Part shown: piece by piece, positions 1 through 8,747 of the stretch
Layout: each line of letters begins with the position of its first letter
Numbering within the stretch: the stretch's first letter is position 1
Assembly: GCF_001482365.1 (NCBI RefSeq)
Contig: NZ_CP013254.1
Coordinates: forward strand, 2,480,001-2,544,000
Direction of reading: 5' to 3'
Length of the DNA stretch: 64,000 nt
Source of the DNA: Kocuria flava
Lineage (GTDB): Bacteria > Actinomycetota > Actinomycetes > Actinomycetales > Micrococcaceae
The notes under the pieces: model-generated
The model's input: the letters and a program-made list of their open reading frames with translations, nothing else
The model's database searches: none
Told to the model about the DNA's origin: nothing
Position numbers and translations under genes: made by a program

Positions 1-644
1 TCGGCGGCCGTGGCGGTGTTGAGGTCCAGGGGCGCGTCCGCGGTGTCCTTCCCCGCGCCGGCGGGTGCGGCCGGGCCGGGGGCACCGGGGGCCGGGGCGG
101 ACGGGTCACCGGGACCGGGCACGAGCACCTGCTGGCCGTCGGCGACGGGGGCGGCGAGGTTGATCCCGGCGGTGCTCGCCTGCGCGGTGAGCCCGCCGGC
201 GGACTCGACGGCGTCCACGACGCGCGCCCCGGGGGCCAGGCGCACCACCCCGGGGCGGTGGACCTGCCCGGTCACGTGCACGAGCAGGGCCCCGTTCCCG
301 GTCGTGGGCCCGGGGGACGGGGCGGACGGGCCCGGAGCGGGGTCGGGGGCGCTGCCCCGCGACGGCGGCGGGGACGCCGGGCCGGTCGCGGGTGCGGTGA
401 CGGGTGCGGCCGGCAGCTCCGCCAGCACGTCCCCGTCCTCCGGTGCGGAGGGGCCGAACACGGTCCAGGCCAGGGCGGCGAGCCCGCCGGCGGCCAGCAG
501 CAGCAGGGAGCGGGGCACCCGGGTCCGGGCGGCGGTCTCCCAGCGGTGGGCGGGCCCGGGCGGGGCCTGGGGCGGGTCGTCGGCCGGGTGCTCGGCCGGC
601 TCCCCGGGCGGGTCCCCCGGGGCCGAGGAGGAGGGTGTGCGCAT
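1..644 (-). CDS. comEA: ComEA-like DNA uptake protein, 3' end beyond window
   Basis: The reading frame opens at an ATG whose first base is 644 and is still open at the left edge, so 214 codons are visible. The protein has a Pro-rich cytoplasmic head, a single membrane segment at about residues 46-63 (LLLLAAGGLAALAW), a Pro/Gly-rich linker, then an SLBB-like domain (LLVHVTGQVHRPGVVRL, about residues 121-137). The visible part ends with LDLNTATAA, the usual lead-in to the paired helix-hairpin-helix DNA-binding domain, which lies outside. ComEA binds incoming double-stranded DNA at the outer face of the membrane and passes it to ComEC. It follows degV and leuS on the same strand, a familiar actinobacterial order normally continued by comEC. 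Family identity is clear; whether the cell is competent is not shown here. Confidence 0.85.
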   Translation of the reverse strand, partial: MRTPSSSAPGDPPGEPAEHPADDPPQAPPGPAHRWETAARTRVPRSLLLLAAGGLAALAWTVFGPSAPEDGDVLAELPAAPVTAPATGPASPPPSRGSAPDPAPGPSAPSPGPTTGNGALLVHVTGQVHRPGVVRLAPGARVVDAVESAGGLTAQASTAGINLAAPVADGQQVLVPGPGDPSAPAPGAPGPAAPAGAGKDTADAPLDLNTATAA

Positions 645-685
645 GGGCCCACTCCACCGTCCCCGGGACGGCACCGGCAGGTGCG

Positions 686-716
686 GGCCCCGCCCTGGGG
701 ACGGGCGGGCGGGGCC
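686..716. terminator. GC-rich hairpin between degV and comEA
   Basis: A 10-bp perfect stem (GGCCCCGCCC at 686-695 with GGGCGGGGCC at 707-716) and an 11-base loop lie in the 124-base gap between degV and comEA. There is no T-run. It may reduce read-through, but such hairpins arise easily at this GC content. Confidence 0.3.
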
Positions 717-768
717 GGACCCCGTGGGGAGCGGCGGTGCCGGGGGTCCCCCGGCCGGGCGGGAGGGC

Positions 769-1713
769 TCAGTCCCCGCCCGGTGCGGTCCCCGGGGGCA
801 CCGGGTGCAGCACGGGGCGGGCGGAGGGGCCCTCGACCACGGCGGCGCGCGCGCCCAGGCCCACGTGCGCGGCGAGCACCGGCGGCAGCGGGCACACGAG
901 CAGCCGCGCGTCCGGGCGGTGGGCCTCCACGAGCTGCTCGCCCAGTTCGCGGGCGCCGTCCTCGTCGCCCAGGTGGTGGAGCACCAGCACGGGGTCCTCG
1001 TGCTCGGCGGTGGCCAGGGCCTCCCCGACCAGGGCCGCGAACCGGGCGCGGGCCCGCGCGGCGGTGCGCGGCTTCTCCACCGCCACCAGCCGCCCCCCGT
1101 CGATCGACAGCAGCGGCCGGATCGGGAGCACCTGACTGAGCACGGCCGCCGAGGGCGCCAGCCGCCCTCCCCGGCGCAGGGGCTCCAGGGAGGGCACCCA
1201 CAGCAGCAGGGTGTTGTCGCGGCTGCCCTCCCGGGCGGCCGCGGCGACGTCCTCCAGCCCCGCCCCGGCGCCGGCGGCGGTCCAGGCCCGCTGCACCCCG
1301 AAGCCCTGGGCCATCGCGGCGGTGCGGGAGTCCACGACCGTCACGGGCACGTCCACGGCCCGGCGGCCGATCCGGGCGGAGCCGGTGGTCCCGGACAGCT
1401 CCGCCGACAGGTGCACGGAGACGATGCCCTCGTAGCCGGCGGCCTCCAGGCGCCGGTAGACCCGCCGGAACTGCCCCGGGGACGGCCGCGAGGTCGTCAC
1501 GGGCCGGCCCTCCGCGAGCGCCAGCAGCAGCGCGCGCGGCACCTCGTCGTCGCCGGCCCCGGGGGCGCGCTCCGGGGCGGGGAAGATCTGCCCGTCGATC
1601 ATCACGGGCATCCCGACCACGGCCAGCCCGCCGGTGCCGGCGGCGGCGGCCGCCCAGGCCGGGGGCAGGGCGGCGGCGTCGTCGGTGACGACCGCGATCC
1701 GGCGCGCGCTCAC
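769..1713 (-). CDS. DegV family fatty-acid-binding protein
   Basis: A 314-residue protein with a GTG start. It begins with the family's RIAVVTDDAAALP segment and carries the ligand-pocket motifs VTTSRPSPGQF (about residues 70-80) and VSVHLSAELSGTTGSA (about 92-107), a variant of the usual SISSxLSGTxxSA. DegV proteins (also called FakB) bind a fatty acid and, with a FakA kinase, present it for phosphorylation; many actinobacterial copies have no known partner. It begins 10 bases after leuS ends and is probably co-transcribed with it. Function beyond lipid binding is not shown by the sequence. Confidence 0.85.
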   Translation of the reverse strand: MSARRIAVVTDDAAALPPAWAAAAAGTGGLAVVGMPVMIDGQIFPAPERAPGAGDDEVPRALLLALAEGRPVTTSRPSPGQFRRVYRRLEAAGYEGIVSVHLSAELSGTTGSARIGRRAVDVPVTVVDSRTAAMAQGFGVQRAWTAAGAGAGLEDVAAAAREGSRDNTLLLWVPSLEPLRRGGRLAPSAAVLSQVLPIRPLLSIDGGRLVAVEKPRTAARARARFAALVGEALATAEHEDPVLVLHHLGDEDGARELGEQLVEAHRPDARLLVCPLPPVLAAHVGLGARAAVVEGPSARPVLHPVPPGTAPGGD

Positions 1714-1723
1714 GGGGCCGGGC

Positions 1724-4216
1724 TCAGACGACGATGTTGACGAGCTTGGGGGCGCGCACGATCACCTTGCGGATCTCGGCGCCGTCCAGCTGCCGGCGCA
1801 CGGCCTCGGAGGCCAGGGCCAGCTCGCGCAGCTCGTCCTCGCCGATGCCGGCCGGGACCTCGAGCCGGTCGCGGACCTTGCCGCGGACCTGGACCACGGC
1901 GGTGACGGTGTCCTCGACGAGCAGGGCGGGGTCGACCTGCGGCCAGCCGGCGACGACGACGGAGCCCTCGTGGCCCAGGGCGTGCCACATGTCCTCGGCG
2001 GTGTAGGGGGCGACCAGGGACAGCAGGACCGCCACGGCCTCCGTGCCCTCGCGCACGGCCGGGTCGGCGGGGCCGCACCCGGAGTCGACGGCCTTGCGCA
2101 GGACGTTGACGAGCTCCATGGTCTTGGCGACGACCACGTTGAACTTCCCGGCGTCCAGCAGCTGGGCGGCGTCGTCGACGGCGCGGTGGGCGGCCCGGCG
2201 CACGGTCCCGTCCCCGCCGGCGGGGTCGGTGCCGGGGGCGGAGGCGACGTCCTGGGCCAGGCGCCAGGCGCGGGCCAGGAACTTCTGCGCCCCGGACGGG
2301 GAGACGTCGGCCCAGTCCACGTCGTCCTCCGGCGGGGAGGCGAAGACCATGGTCAGGCGCACGGCGTCGACGCCGTACGCGTCGAGCTGCTCACCGAGGT
2401 CCACGCCGTTGCCCAGCGACTTCGACATCGCCCGCCCGCCGTTGAGCACCTGGCCCTGGTTCAGCAGCGCCTTGAACGGCTCGGTGAAGTCCACCAGGCC
2501 CATGTCGTGGAGGACCTTGGTGAAGAACCGGGAGTAGAGCAGGTGCAGGATCGCGTGCTCGACCCCGCCCACGTACTGGTCCACGGGCAGCCACCGGCGG
2601 GTCTGCTCGGGGTCGAACGCGGCGGTCTCGTCGTTCGGGGAGGCGAAGCGCAGGTAGTACCAGGAGGAGTCCACGAAGGTGTCCATGGTGTCGGTGTCCC
2701 GCCGGGCGGGGCCCCCGCAGGCGGGGCAGGCGACGCCGACCCAGGACTCGGCCGCCGCGAGCGGGGACCGGCCCTTGGGCGCGAGCTGCTCCCCGCGCAG
2801 GTCCTCGGGCAGGCGCACGGGCAGCTGGTCCTCCGGCACGGGCACCTCGCCGCAGTCCGGGCAGTGCACGATCGGGATGGGCGCGCCCCAGAAGCGCTGG
2901 CGGGAGAGCAGCCAGTCGCGCAGCCGGTAGTTGACCTGCCGCCGCCCGGTGCCGGCGGCCTCCACGAGGCCGATGGCGGTCTCGATCGCCTCGGCCTTGC
3001 CCAGCCCGTCCAGGGCCCCGGAGTTGATCAGGGTGCCCTCGCCGGTGGTGGCGACCCCGGTCACGGCCGGGTCCTCCTCGCCGGTGTCCAGGACCGCGCG
3101 CACGGGCAGGCCGAAGGTGCGGGCGAAGTCGAGGTCGCGCTGGTCGTGGGCGGGCACGGCCATGATCGCCCCGGTGCCGTAGTCGGCCAGGACGTAGTCG
3201 GCGGCCCACACCGGCAGCTTCTCCCCGGTGAGGGGGTTGACGGCGTGGCGGCCCAGGAACACCCCGGTCTTGACCCGGTCGGTGGCCTGGCGCTCGATGT
3301 CCGACAGCGCCTTGACCTGCTCGCGGTAGGCGGCCAGCTCCGCGGCGTGCTCGGGGGCCACCAGCTCCTCGGCGAGGTCGGCGTCGGCGGCCACGACGAA
3401 GAACGTGGCGCCGTGGAGGGTGTCGGGGCGGGTGGTGAACACGGTCACGTCCCGGTCGCCGCCGTCGGCCCCGGCGCCCTCGACCGCGAAGTGCACGTGG
3501 GCGCCCTCGGAGCGCCCGATCCAGTTGCGCTGCATCGCCAGGACCCGCTCGGGCCAGTGCCCCTCCAGCTGGGCCATGTCCTCGAGCAGCCGGTCGGCGT
3601 AGTCGGTGATCTTGAAGTACCACTGGTTCAGGGCCTTCTTCGTCACCGGCGTCCCGCACCGCTCGCAGGCCCCGTCGACGACCTGCTCGTTGGCCAGCAC
3701 CGTCTGGTCCTGGGGGCACCAGTTGACCGGGGAGTTCTTCCGGTAGGCCAGGCCGCGGTCGAAGAACTGCAGGAACAGCCACTGGGTCCACCGGTAGTAC
3801 TCGGGGTCGGAGGTGTGGATCTCCCGGGACCAGTCGGCGCTGATCGCGTAGCGCTGGAACGAGGCCTTCTGCGTCTCGATGTTCGCGTAGGTCCACTCCG
3901 CGGGGTGGGCGTCGCGCTTGATCGCGGCGTTCTCGGCCGGCAGCCCGAAGGAGTCCCACCCGATCGGGTGCAGCACGTCGTAGCCGCGCTGGCGCCAGTA
4001 GCGGGCGACGACGTCGCCCATCGCGAAGGCCTCCGCGTGGCCCATGTGCAGGTCCCCGGAGGGGTAGGGGAACATGTCCAGCACGTAGCGGCGCTCGCGG
4101 GAGCCGTCGTCGAGCGGCTCGAAGACCCGCTGCTCGGCCCAGAAGGCTGGCCACCGCTGCTCGATGGCCCGGAAGTCGTAGCCGGTGGTCTCGGTCGTGT
4201 GCGGGTGTTCGGTCAC
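1724..4216 (-). CDS. leuS: Leucyl-tRNA synthetase
   Basis: An 830-residue class I synthetase that charges tRNA-Leu. The HIGH-type motif is HMGH at residues 57-60 within MFPYPSGDLHMGHAEAF, and the KMSKS-type loop is AMSKS at about 595-599. The inserted CP1 editing domain, which hydrolyses mischarged tRNA, shows TTRPDTLHGATFF near residue 260 and the Asp-containing DYGTGAIMAVPAHD block near 350. The start is GTG, with GAGGACC just upstream. A -10 box lies about 130 bases upstream, facing away from the divergent hydrolase gene. degV and comEA follow on the same strand. Confidence 0.97.
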   Translation of the reverse strand: MTEHPHTTETTGYDFRAIEQRWPAFWAEQRVFEPLDDGSRERRYVLDMFPYPSGDLHMGHAEAFAMGDVVARYWRQRGYDVLHPIGWDSFGLPAENAAIKRDAHPAEWTYANIETQKASFQRYAISADWSREIHTSDPEYYRWTQWLFLQFFDRGLAYRKNSPVNWCPQDQTVLANEQVVDGACERCGTPVTKKALNQWYFKITDYADRLLEDMAQLEGHWPERVLAMQRNWIGRSEGAHVHFAVEGAGADGGDRDVTVFTTRPDTLHGATFFVVAADADLAEELVAPEHAAELAAYREQVKALSDIERQATDRVKTGVFLGRHAVNPLTGEKLPVWAADYVLADYGTGAIMAVPAHDQRDLDFARTFGLPVRAVLDTGEEDPAVTGVATTGEGTLINSGALDGLGKAEAIETAIGLVEAAGTGRRQVNYRLRDWLLSRQRFWGAPIPIVHCPDCGEVPVPEDQLPVRLPEDLRGEQLAPKGRSPLAAAESWVGVACPACGGPARRDTDTMDTFVDSSWYYLRFASPNDETAAFDPEQTRRWLPVDQYVGGVEHAILHLLYSRFFTKVLHDMGLVDFTEPFKALLNQGQVLNGGRAMSKSLGNGVDLGEQLDAYGVDAVRLTMVFASPPEDDVDWADVSPSGAQKFLARAWRLAQDVASAPGTDPAGGDGTVRRAAHRAVDDAAQLLDAGKFNVVVAKTMELVNVLRKAVDSGCGPADPAVREGTEAVAVLLSLVAPYTAEDMWHALGHEGSVVVAGWPQVDPALLVEDTVTAVVQVRGKVRDRLEVPAGIGEDELRELALASEAVRRQLDGAEIRKVIVRAPKLVNIVV

Positions 4217-4348
4217 GGTCCTCGCCTTCGCGCTCGGGGGACCGGCCCGGCCCGGGTCGCGGGCCGCCCGGTCGCGTGGGCGGCGCCCGGGCCGGACGGG
4301 ACGGCCCGGGCGCGCGCCGACGGTGTCAACGGTGGTGGAATCCGTCCC

Positions 4349-4354
4349 ATCCTA
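4349..4354 (-). promoter_or_regulatory. leuS -10 box
   Basis: TAGGAT on the minus strand fits TANNNT and is followed by GG. The predicted start of transcription is near 4342. Its expected -35 position, about 4372-4377, falls inside the 44-bp palindrome. Confidence 0.55.
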
Positions 4355-4360
4355 GCCCAG

Positions 4361-4404
4361 CGCCCCGCCCGCGGGCCCCGGGCCCGGGGCCCGCGGGCGG
4401 GGCG
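4361..4404. repeat. 44-bp perfect palindrome between divergent promoters
   Basis: Bases 4361-4382 are the exact reverse complement of 4383-4404. The sequence is entirely G and C and centres on CCCGGGCCCGGG. It fills the space between the leuS -10 box (4349-4354) and the hydrolase -10 box (4414-4419), covering both expected -35 regions. It could be an operator, a cruciform-forming site or a hairpin with no role. Confidence 0.7.
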
Positions 4405-4413
4405 GGCAGCCGC

Positions 4414-4419
4414 TACCAT
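4414..4419 (+). promoter_or_regulatory. -10 box of hydrolase gene, leaderless geometry
   Basis: TACCAT ends seven bases before the GTG at 4427, so transcription would begin at or one base before the start codon. No Shine-Dalgarno sequence is present, which fits a leaderless mRNA. Confidence 0.55.
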
Positions 4420-4426
4420 CGGGGGC

Positions 4427-5320
4427 GTGCCGACCTCCGCCCCGCCCACCGCCCGGGCCCGCGAGCTCGTCCTCGACGGGCGCCGCGTGCGCTACTGGTG
4501 CCACGGCCCCGACGACGACGCCCTGCCCCCGCTGCTGCTCGTGCACGGCTTCCGCGGGGACCACCACGGCCTGGAGCTGCTCGCCCGCCGGCTGGGCCCG
4601 CACCGGCGGGTCGTGGTCCCGGACCTGCCCGGCTTCGGCCGCAGCGAGCCCCTGCCCCGCCGCCCGCACGACGTCCCCGCCTACACCGCCTTCCTGCACC
4701 GCTTCCTGGCCGCCCTGCCCGGAGGCCGGCCGGCGGCCGCGGTGCTCGGGCACTCCTTCGGGTCCGTGCTCGCCGCCCACCTGGCCGCCGAACACCCCGC
4801 GGACCTGGAGCGGCTCGTGCTGGTCAACCCCATCTGCGAGCCCGCCCTGGAGGGCCCCCGGGCGGTGCTGAGCCGCCTGACGGCCGCCTACTACCGGCTG
4901 GGCCGGGCCCTGCCCGAGCCGGTCGGCCGGGCCCTGCTGTCCGGGCGGGCGGTCACCGACGCGATGAGCGCGCTGATGACCGTCTCCCCCGACCCCGCGG
5001 TGCGCCGCTGGGTGCGCGAGCAGCACCGCACCCACTTCTCCTCCTTCGCCGACCGCGACGTCGTCCTCGAGGCCTACACGGCCTCCACGACCGGCACGGT
5101 CGCCCAGGTCGCCGAGCGCCTCGCCGTGCCCGTCCTGCTGGTGGCCGGGGCCGAGGACGAGCTGGGCTCCGTGGCCGCCCAGCGGCGGATGGCCGCCCGG
5201 ATCCCGCGGGCGCGGCTGACGGTGCTCGCCGACGTGGGGCACCTGATCCACTACGAGGCCCCGGAGGTCACCGCCGCCCTGGTCCGGGACTTCCTGGGCC
5301 CGGCCGGGGGACGCCCGTGA
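4427..5320 (+). CDS. Alpha/beta hydrolase
   Basis: A 297-residue protein with a complete alpha/beta-hydrolase catalytic set. The oxyanion segment is LLLVHGF (residues 36-42), the nucleophile elbow is GHSFG with Ser110, the acid is Asp244 in GAEDE, and the base is His272 in GHLIHYE. Its substrate cannot be read from the sequence; relatives are esterases, C-C bond hydrolases or lipid-related enzymes. GTG is chosen as the start because it sits seven bases after a TANNNT box and begins the conserved part. The last four bases (GTGA) overlap the start of the glycosyltransferase gene, so translation is probably coupled. Confidence 0.85.
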   Translation: MPTSAPPTARARELVLDGRRVRYWCHGPDDDALPPLLLVHGFRGDHHGLELLARRLGPHRRVVVPDLPGFGRSEPLPRRPHDVPAYTAFLHRFLAALPGGRPAAAVLGHSFGSVLAAHLAAEHPADLERLVLVNPICEPALEGPRAVLSRLTAAYYRLGRALPEPVGRALLSGRAVTDAMSALMTVSPDPAVRRWVREQHRTHFSSFADRDVVLEAYTASTTGTVAQVAERLAVPVLLVAGAEDELGSVAAQRRMAARIPRARLTVLADVGHLIHYEAPEVTAALVRDFLGPAGGRP

Positions 5321-6435
5321 GGCTGCTGCTCGACGCCCGCTACACCCGCCCCGAGGGCCACGACGGGATCAGCCGCTACGGGGCGAGCCTGATCGGCGCC
5401 GTCGCGGCCCTGGCCGCGACGGACCCGGGGCTCGACCCGGCCGTGCTCGTCAGCGACCGGCGCCAGCTGGCCGCGCTGCCGGAGCTGCCGCACGTGCTGG
5501 GCCCCTCGCCCGTCTCGGCCGCCGAGGCCGCCACCGGCCTGCTGCTGCGCCGGGTGCGGCCCGACGTCGTGTTCTCCCCGATGCAGACCATGGGCTCGGC
5601 CGGGCGCCGGCACGGGCTGGTGCTGACCCTGCACGACCTGATCTACTACGACCACCCCGAGCCCCCCGCCGACCTGCCCCCGGCGGTGCGGGTCCTGTGG
5701 CGGGCCTACCACCGGGCGTGGTGGCCCCAGCGGCTGCTGCTGGACCGCGCCGACGCGGTCGTGACCGTCTCGCACACCACCCGGGAGCTGATCGCCGCCC
5801 ACCGGCTGACCCGCCGGCCCGTGCACGTGGTGCCCAACGCCGCCCAGCCCGGCAGCGTGGTCGACGACGCCACCGCCCTGGCCCGCCTGCCCCACCGGGA
5901 GCCCGTGCTGGTCTACATGGGCTCGTTCCTGCCCTACAAGAACGTCGAGACCCTGCTGCGCGCCGCCGCCCGGCTGCCCGATCACGAGCTGCACCTGCTC
6001 TCCCGCGTCCCCCCCGCCCGGCGGGCCGAGCTCGAGGCGCGCACCCCGCCCGGGGCCCGGGTCGTGTTCCACGACGGGGTGGGCGAGGACGAGTACCGGG
6101 ACCTGCTCGCCCGGGCGGCCGCACTGCTGACCGCCTCCCGCGCCGAGGGCTACGGCCTGCCCGTGGTCGAGGCCCTGGCCGCGGGCACCCCCGTGGTGTG
6201 CAGCGACCTGCCCATCTTCCGCGAGGTCGCCGGGGACGCGGCCGCCTTCGCCCGGTCCGACGACGACGCCGGGTTCGCCGCCGCCGTGCGCGCCCTCCAG
6301 GACCCCGCCCGGGCCCGCGCCCAGGTGCTGGCGGGCCTGGACCGCGCCCGGGCCTACTCCTGGGAGGACTCGGCCCGGCGGCTGCTGGAGGTCGCCCGCG
6401 GGGTCCACGCCCGCCGCACGGCCCCCCGCCCGTGA
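5317..6435 (+). CDS. GT4-family glycosyltransferase
   Basis: A 372-residue GT-B-fold enzyme. The N-terminal half carries LDARYTRPEGHDGISRYG and VFSPMQTMGSAG; the C-terminal half has VYMGSFLPYKNVETLL (about residues 199-214) and the donor-sugar E-x7-E motif, Glu277 to Glu285 in EGYGLPVVE. Such enzymes transfer a sugar from a nucleotide-sugar to a lipid or glycan acceptor on the inner face of the membrane. The GTG start overlaps the hydrolase stop as GTGA. The pairing suggests work on the same lipid or glycan, but that is inference. No membrane segment is evident. Confidence 0.88.
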   Translation: MRLLLDARYTRPEGHDGISRYGASLIGAVAALAATDPGLDPAVLVSDRRQLAALPELPHVLGPSPVSAAEAATGLLLRRVRPDVVFSPMQTMGSAGRRHGLVLTLHDLIYYDHPEPPADLPPAVRVLWRAYHRAWWPQRLLLDRADAVVTVSHTTRELIAAHRLTRRPVHVVPNAAQPGSVVDDATALARLPHREPVLVYMGSFLPYKNVETLLRAAARLPDHELHLLSRVPPARRAELEARTPPGARVVFHDGVGEDEYRDLLARAAALLTASRAEGYGLPVVEALAAGTPVVCSDLPIFREVAGDAAAFARSDDDAGFAAAVRALQDPARARAQVLAGLDRARAYSWEDSARRLLEVARGVHARRTAPRP

Positions 6436-6515
6436 CCCGGGGCCGGGCCCGGCCCCGGCCCGGTCCCGCCCCGCCCGCGCGCCCGCCGCGGCGGGTGCGC
6501 CCGGGAGGAGGACCC

Positions 6516-7152
6516 GTGCACGTCGTGGTCTGCGGCGCCGGCACCGCCGGACCGGCCCTCGCCCTGCCGTTGCACCGGCAGGGCGCGGACGCCCCCGTCG
6601 TCGAGGCCGCCCCCGGCCCCCGCACCGAGGGCTGGGTGCTCGACTTCTTCGGCCCCGGCCACGCCGCCGCCCGGATGGGGCTGCTGCCCCGGCTGCAGGA
6701 GCTCAGCCGGCCCGTGGAGGAGCTCGTCCGGGCCGGGGCACCGCCCTGGAGGCCGACCTGCTCGTGGGCGACGACGGGCTGCGCTCCCGGGTGCGCACGG
6801 CCGCCTTCGGCCCGGTCCCGCTGCGGCTGCTCGGGATGCACACCGCGGCCTTCGCCGTCGAGGATCCCGCCCTGCACGCCGCCCTCGGCCGGCGGCTGTG
6901 GCTGACCGACACGCTCGACCGGATGCTGGGTCGCTGCGCCCTCGAGGGGGCACGGGTCCCCGTGGTCACCGTCCACCGCACCCCCGCCCCGCGGGCCGAC
7001 GCCCGCGCGCAGCTGCGGGCGGTGTTCGCCGGGCTGGGCGGGCAGCGCTGCGGCTGCTCGCGCTGCCCGGCGCCGAGCGGCTGCTGCGGAGGCGGCCGGG
7101 CGGACCGGATCCACCGGGCGGGGACCTCCCCGCGGCACCCGGCCCGTCCTGA
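6516..7152 (+). pseudogene. Decayed FAD-dependent monooxygenase
   Basis: A good ribosome binding site (GGAGGAGGACCC) and GTG at 6516 open a frame starting HVVVCGAGTAGPALAL, the dinucleotide-binding fold of flavoprotein monooxygenases. The frame continues to about 6740 (RPVEELVRAGAP). The next recognisable segment, DLLVGDDGLRSRVRTAAFG, the family's DG motif, is in another frame from about 6751, and roughly 70 residues normally between these segments are missing. Family-like sequence (LWLTDTLDRMLGRCALEG) runs on to about 7040; a third frame then gives LLALPGAERLLRRR up to a stop at 7152. One internal deletion and at least two frame changes make it non-functional. Confidence 0.8.
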
Positions 7153-7172
7153 GCACCCCGGCCATCGCCCCG

Positions 7173-8654
7173 TCAGGGCACCGGCCAGGTGTGCACCGGG
7201 GCGTTGCCGTCCATGTGCCCGGCGTAGGCGGCGAGCATCCGGCGCAGGGCGGTGGGCCGGTCGGCGCCGTGGCGCTCGAAGTGCGCCACGGCCCGGGTCT
7301 GCCACACGGCCCCGTTGACCCCGGACACGCACCGGCCCTCGACGATCCCCAGGTAGCGCTCGACCACCTCCGGGGCGACCCCCCAGTCCCGCAGCCCCTC
7401 GTGGGCCAGGGGCAGCAGGTGGCGCAGCACGAGCTCGTCGGCGCCGACCTCCCCGAATCCGGGCCAGTAGAGCCGGGCGTCGATGCCGTCCCGGGCCGCC
7501 CGGTCGAAGTTCTCGGCGCAGGCCGCGAAGCTCATCCGCGTCCACACGGGCCGCTCCTGGCGGGCGAGCACCCGCCCGGCCCCGTAGTAGAACGCGGCGT
7601 TGGCCAGCACGTCGGCGATCGTCGGGCCCGCCGGCAGCACCCGGTTCTCCACCCGCAGGTGCGGGCGCCCGGCCACGACGTCGTAGACGGGGCGGTTCCA
7701 CCGGTAGACGGTGCCGTTGTGCAGCCGCAGCTCGGACAGCTCCGGGGCCAGGCCCGCCCGCAGCGCCGCCGCGGGATCCTCGTCGGAGCACTCGGCCAGC
7801 AGCGCCGGGAAGTAGCGCACGTTCTCCTCGAACAGGTCGAAGATCGAGGTGATCCACCGCTCCCCGAAGAACACCCGCGGGCGCACCCCCTGGTTGCGCA
7901 GCTCCACGGGCCGGGTGTCCGTGGCCTGGGTGAACAGCGCGATGCGGGTCTCGGCGTGCAGCCGCCGCCCGAAGAAGTACGGGCTGTTGGCGCCCAGGGC
8001 CAGCTGCGGGGCGGCCAGCGCCTGCGCGGCGTTCCAGTGCGCGGCGAACTCGCCCGGGGCGACCTGCAGGTGCAGCTGCACGGAGGTGCACGCCGACTCC
8101 GGGGCGATGGAGTCGCTCCACGTCGAGACCCGCTCCCCCGTGGGCCCCTCGATCTCCAGGCGGATGTCCTCGCCGCGGGCCACGAAGATCGAGTCGTTGA
8201 GCGCGGTGTAGCGGTTGTTGTCGCTGATCCACGGCCGCCGGTAGTGCTCCGGGCGCAGGGTCGGCAGGATCCCGATGGCCACGATCCGGGCCCCCGTGCG
8301 CCAGGCCTTCGCGTCGGCGGCGTTGAGCGAGGCCCGCAGGTCCTCCTCCAGCTCCAGGGCCGCCCGCCCGGGCAGGGGCCGCGGGGCCACGTTGAGCTCG
8401 ATGTTGTACTGCGCGAGCTCCGTCTGGTACTCCGGGTCGGCGATCTCCGCCAGGACCTCGGCGTTGCGGAACGCCGGTTCGAGGTCCTCGTCCACCAGGT
8501 TCAGCTCGATCTCCAGGCCCGTCAGGGGCCGGTCGAACTCGAACGCGGTCCCGCCCAGCATCCGCTCGAACACGTCCAGGTCCTCCCGGACCTTCTCCCG
8601 GTAGCGCCGGCGCTGCTCGCGCGTGTAGCTGCGGGAGCCGACCTCCTCGCCCAC
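7173..8654 (-). CDS. Glutamate-cysteine ligase family protein (GCS2 type)
   Basis: Proposed length is 493 residues. The conserved GLEIELN motif near the N-terminus binds metal and glutamate, and GxNSPYFFGR, VRYFPALLAE and RVENRVLPAGPT segments follow as in GCS2-type ATP-dependent ligases. These join glutamate to cysteine or a related amine; since Micrococcaceae make mycothiol rather than glutathione, the real product may differ. An open frame extends 25 codons further upstream, but the GTG at 8654 is preferred because GGAGG lies five bases before it and the extra residues look unstructured. The gene stands alone, with priA upstream on the same strand and the broken monooxygenase facing it. 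Confidence 0.82.
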   Translation of the reverse strand: MGEEVGSRSYTREQRRRYREKVREDLDVFERMLGGTAFEFDRPLTGLEIELNLVDEDLEPAFRNAEVLAEIADPEYQTELAQYNIELNVAPRPLPGRAALELEEDLRASLNAADAKAWRTGARIVAIGILPTLRPEHYRRPWISDNNRYTALNDSIFVARGEDIRLEIEGPTGERVSTWSDSIAPESACTSVQLHLQVAPGEFAAHWNAAQALAAPQLALGANSPYFFGRRLHAETRIALFTQATDTRPVELRNQGVRPRVFFGERWITSIFDLFEENVRYFPALLAECSDEDPAAALRAGLAPELSELRLHNGTVYRWNRPVYDVVAGRPHLRVENRVLPAGPTIADVLANAAFYYGAGRVLARQERPVWTRMSFAACAENFDRAARDGIDARLYWPGFGEVGADELVLRHLLPLAHEGLRDWGVAPEVVERYLGIVEGRCVSGVNGAVWQTRAVAHFERHGADRPTALRRMLAAYAGHMDGNAPVHTWPVP

Positions 8655-8747
8655 GACCACCTCCGATCCCCGGGCGCGCCCGCGCCCCGTGGACACCAAC
8701 CAACCACACCGGGGCCCGCGCGCCAACACCCGCCCCGGCGGGGCGCC

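Noticed and set aside
1634..4430. A long plus-strand open frame running opposite leuS and into the hydrolase gene
   Set aside because: It is the complement of the leuS reading frame in very GC-rich DNA; only the part from the GTG at 4427 resembles a protein family. Many similar long frames across the window are shadows of real genes.
4427..6435. Hydrolase plus glycosyltransferase as a novel defence or natural-product cluster
   Set aside because: Only two intact genes of common families are present, with no further biosynthetic, transport or effector gene, so a system cannot be argued.
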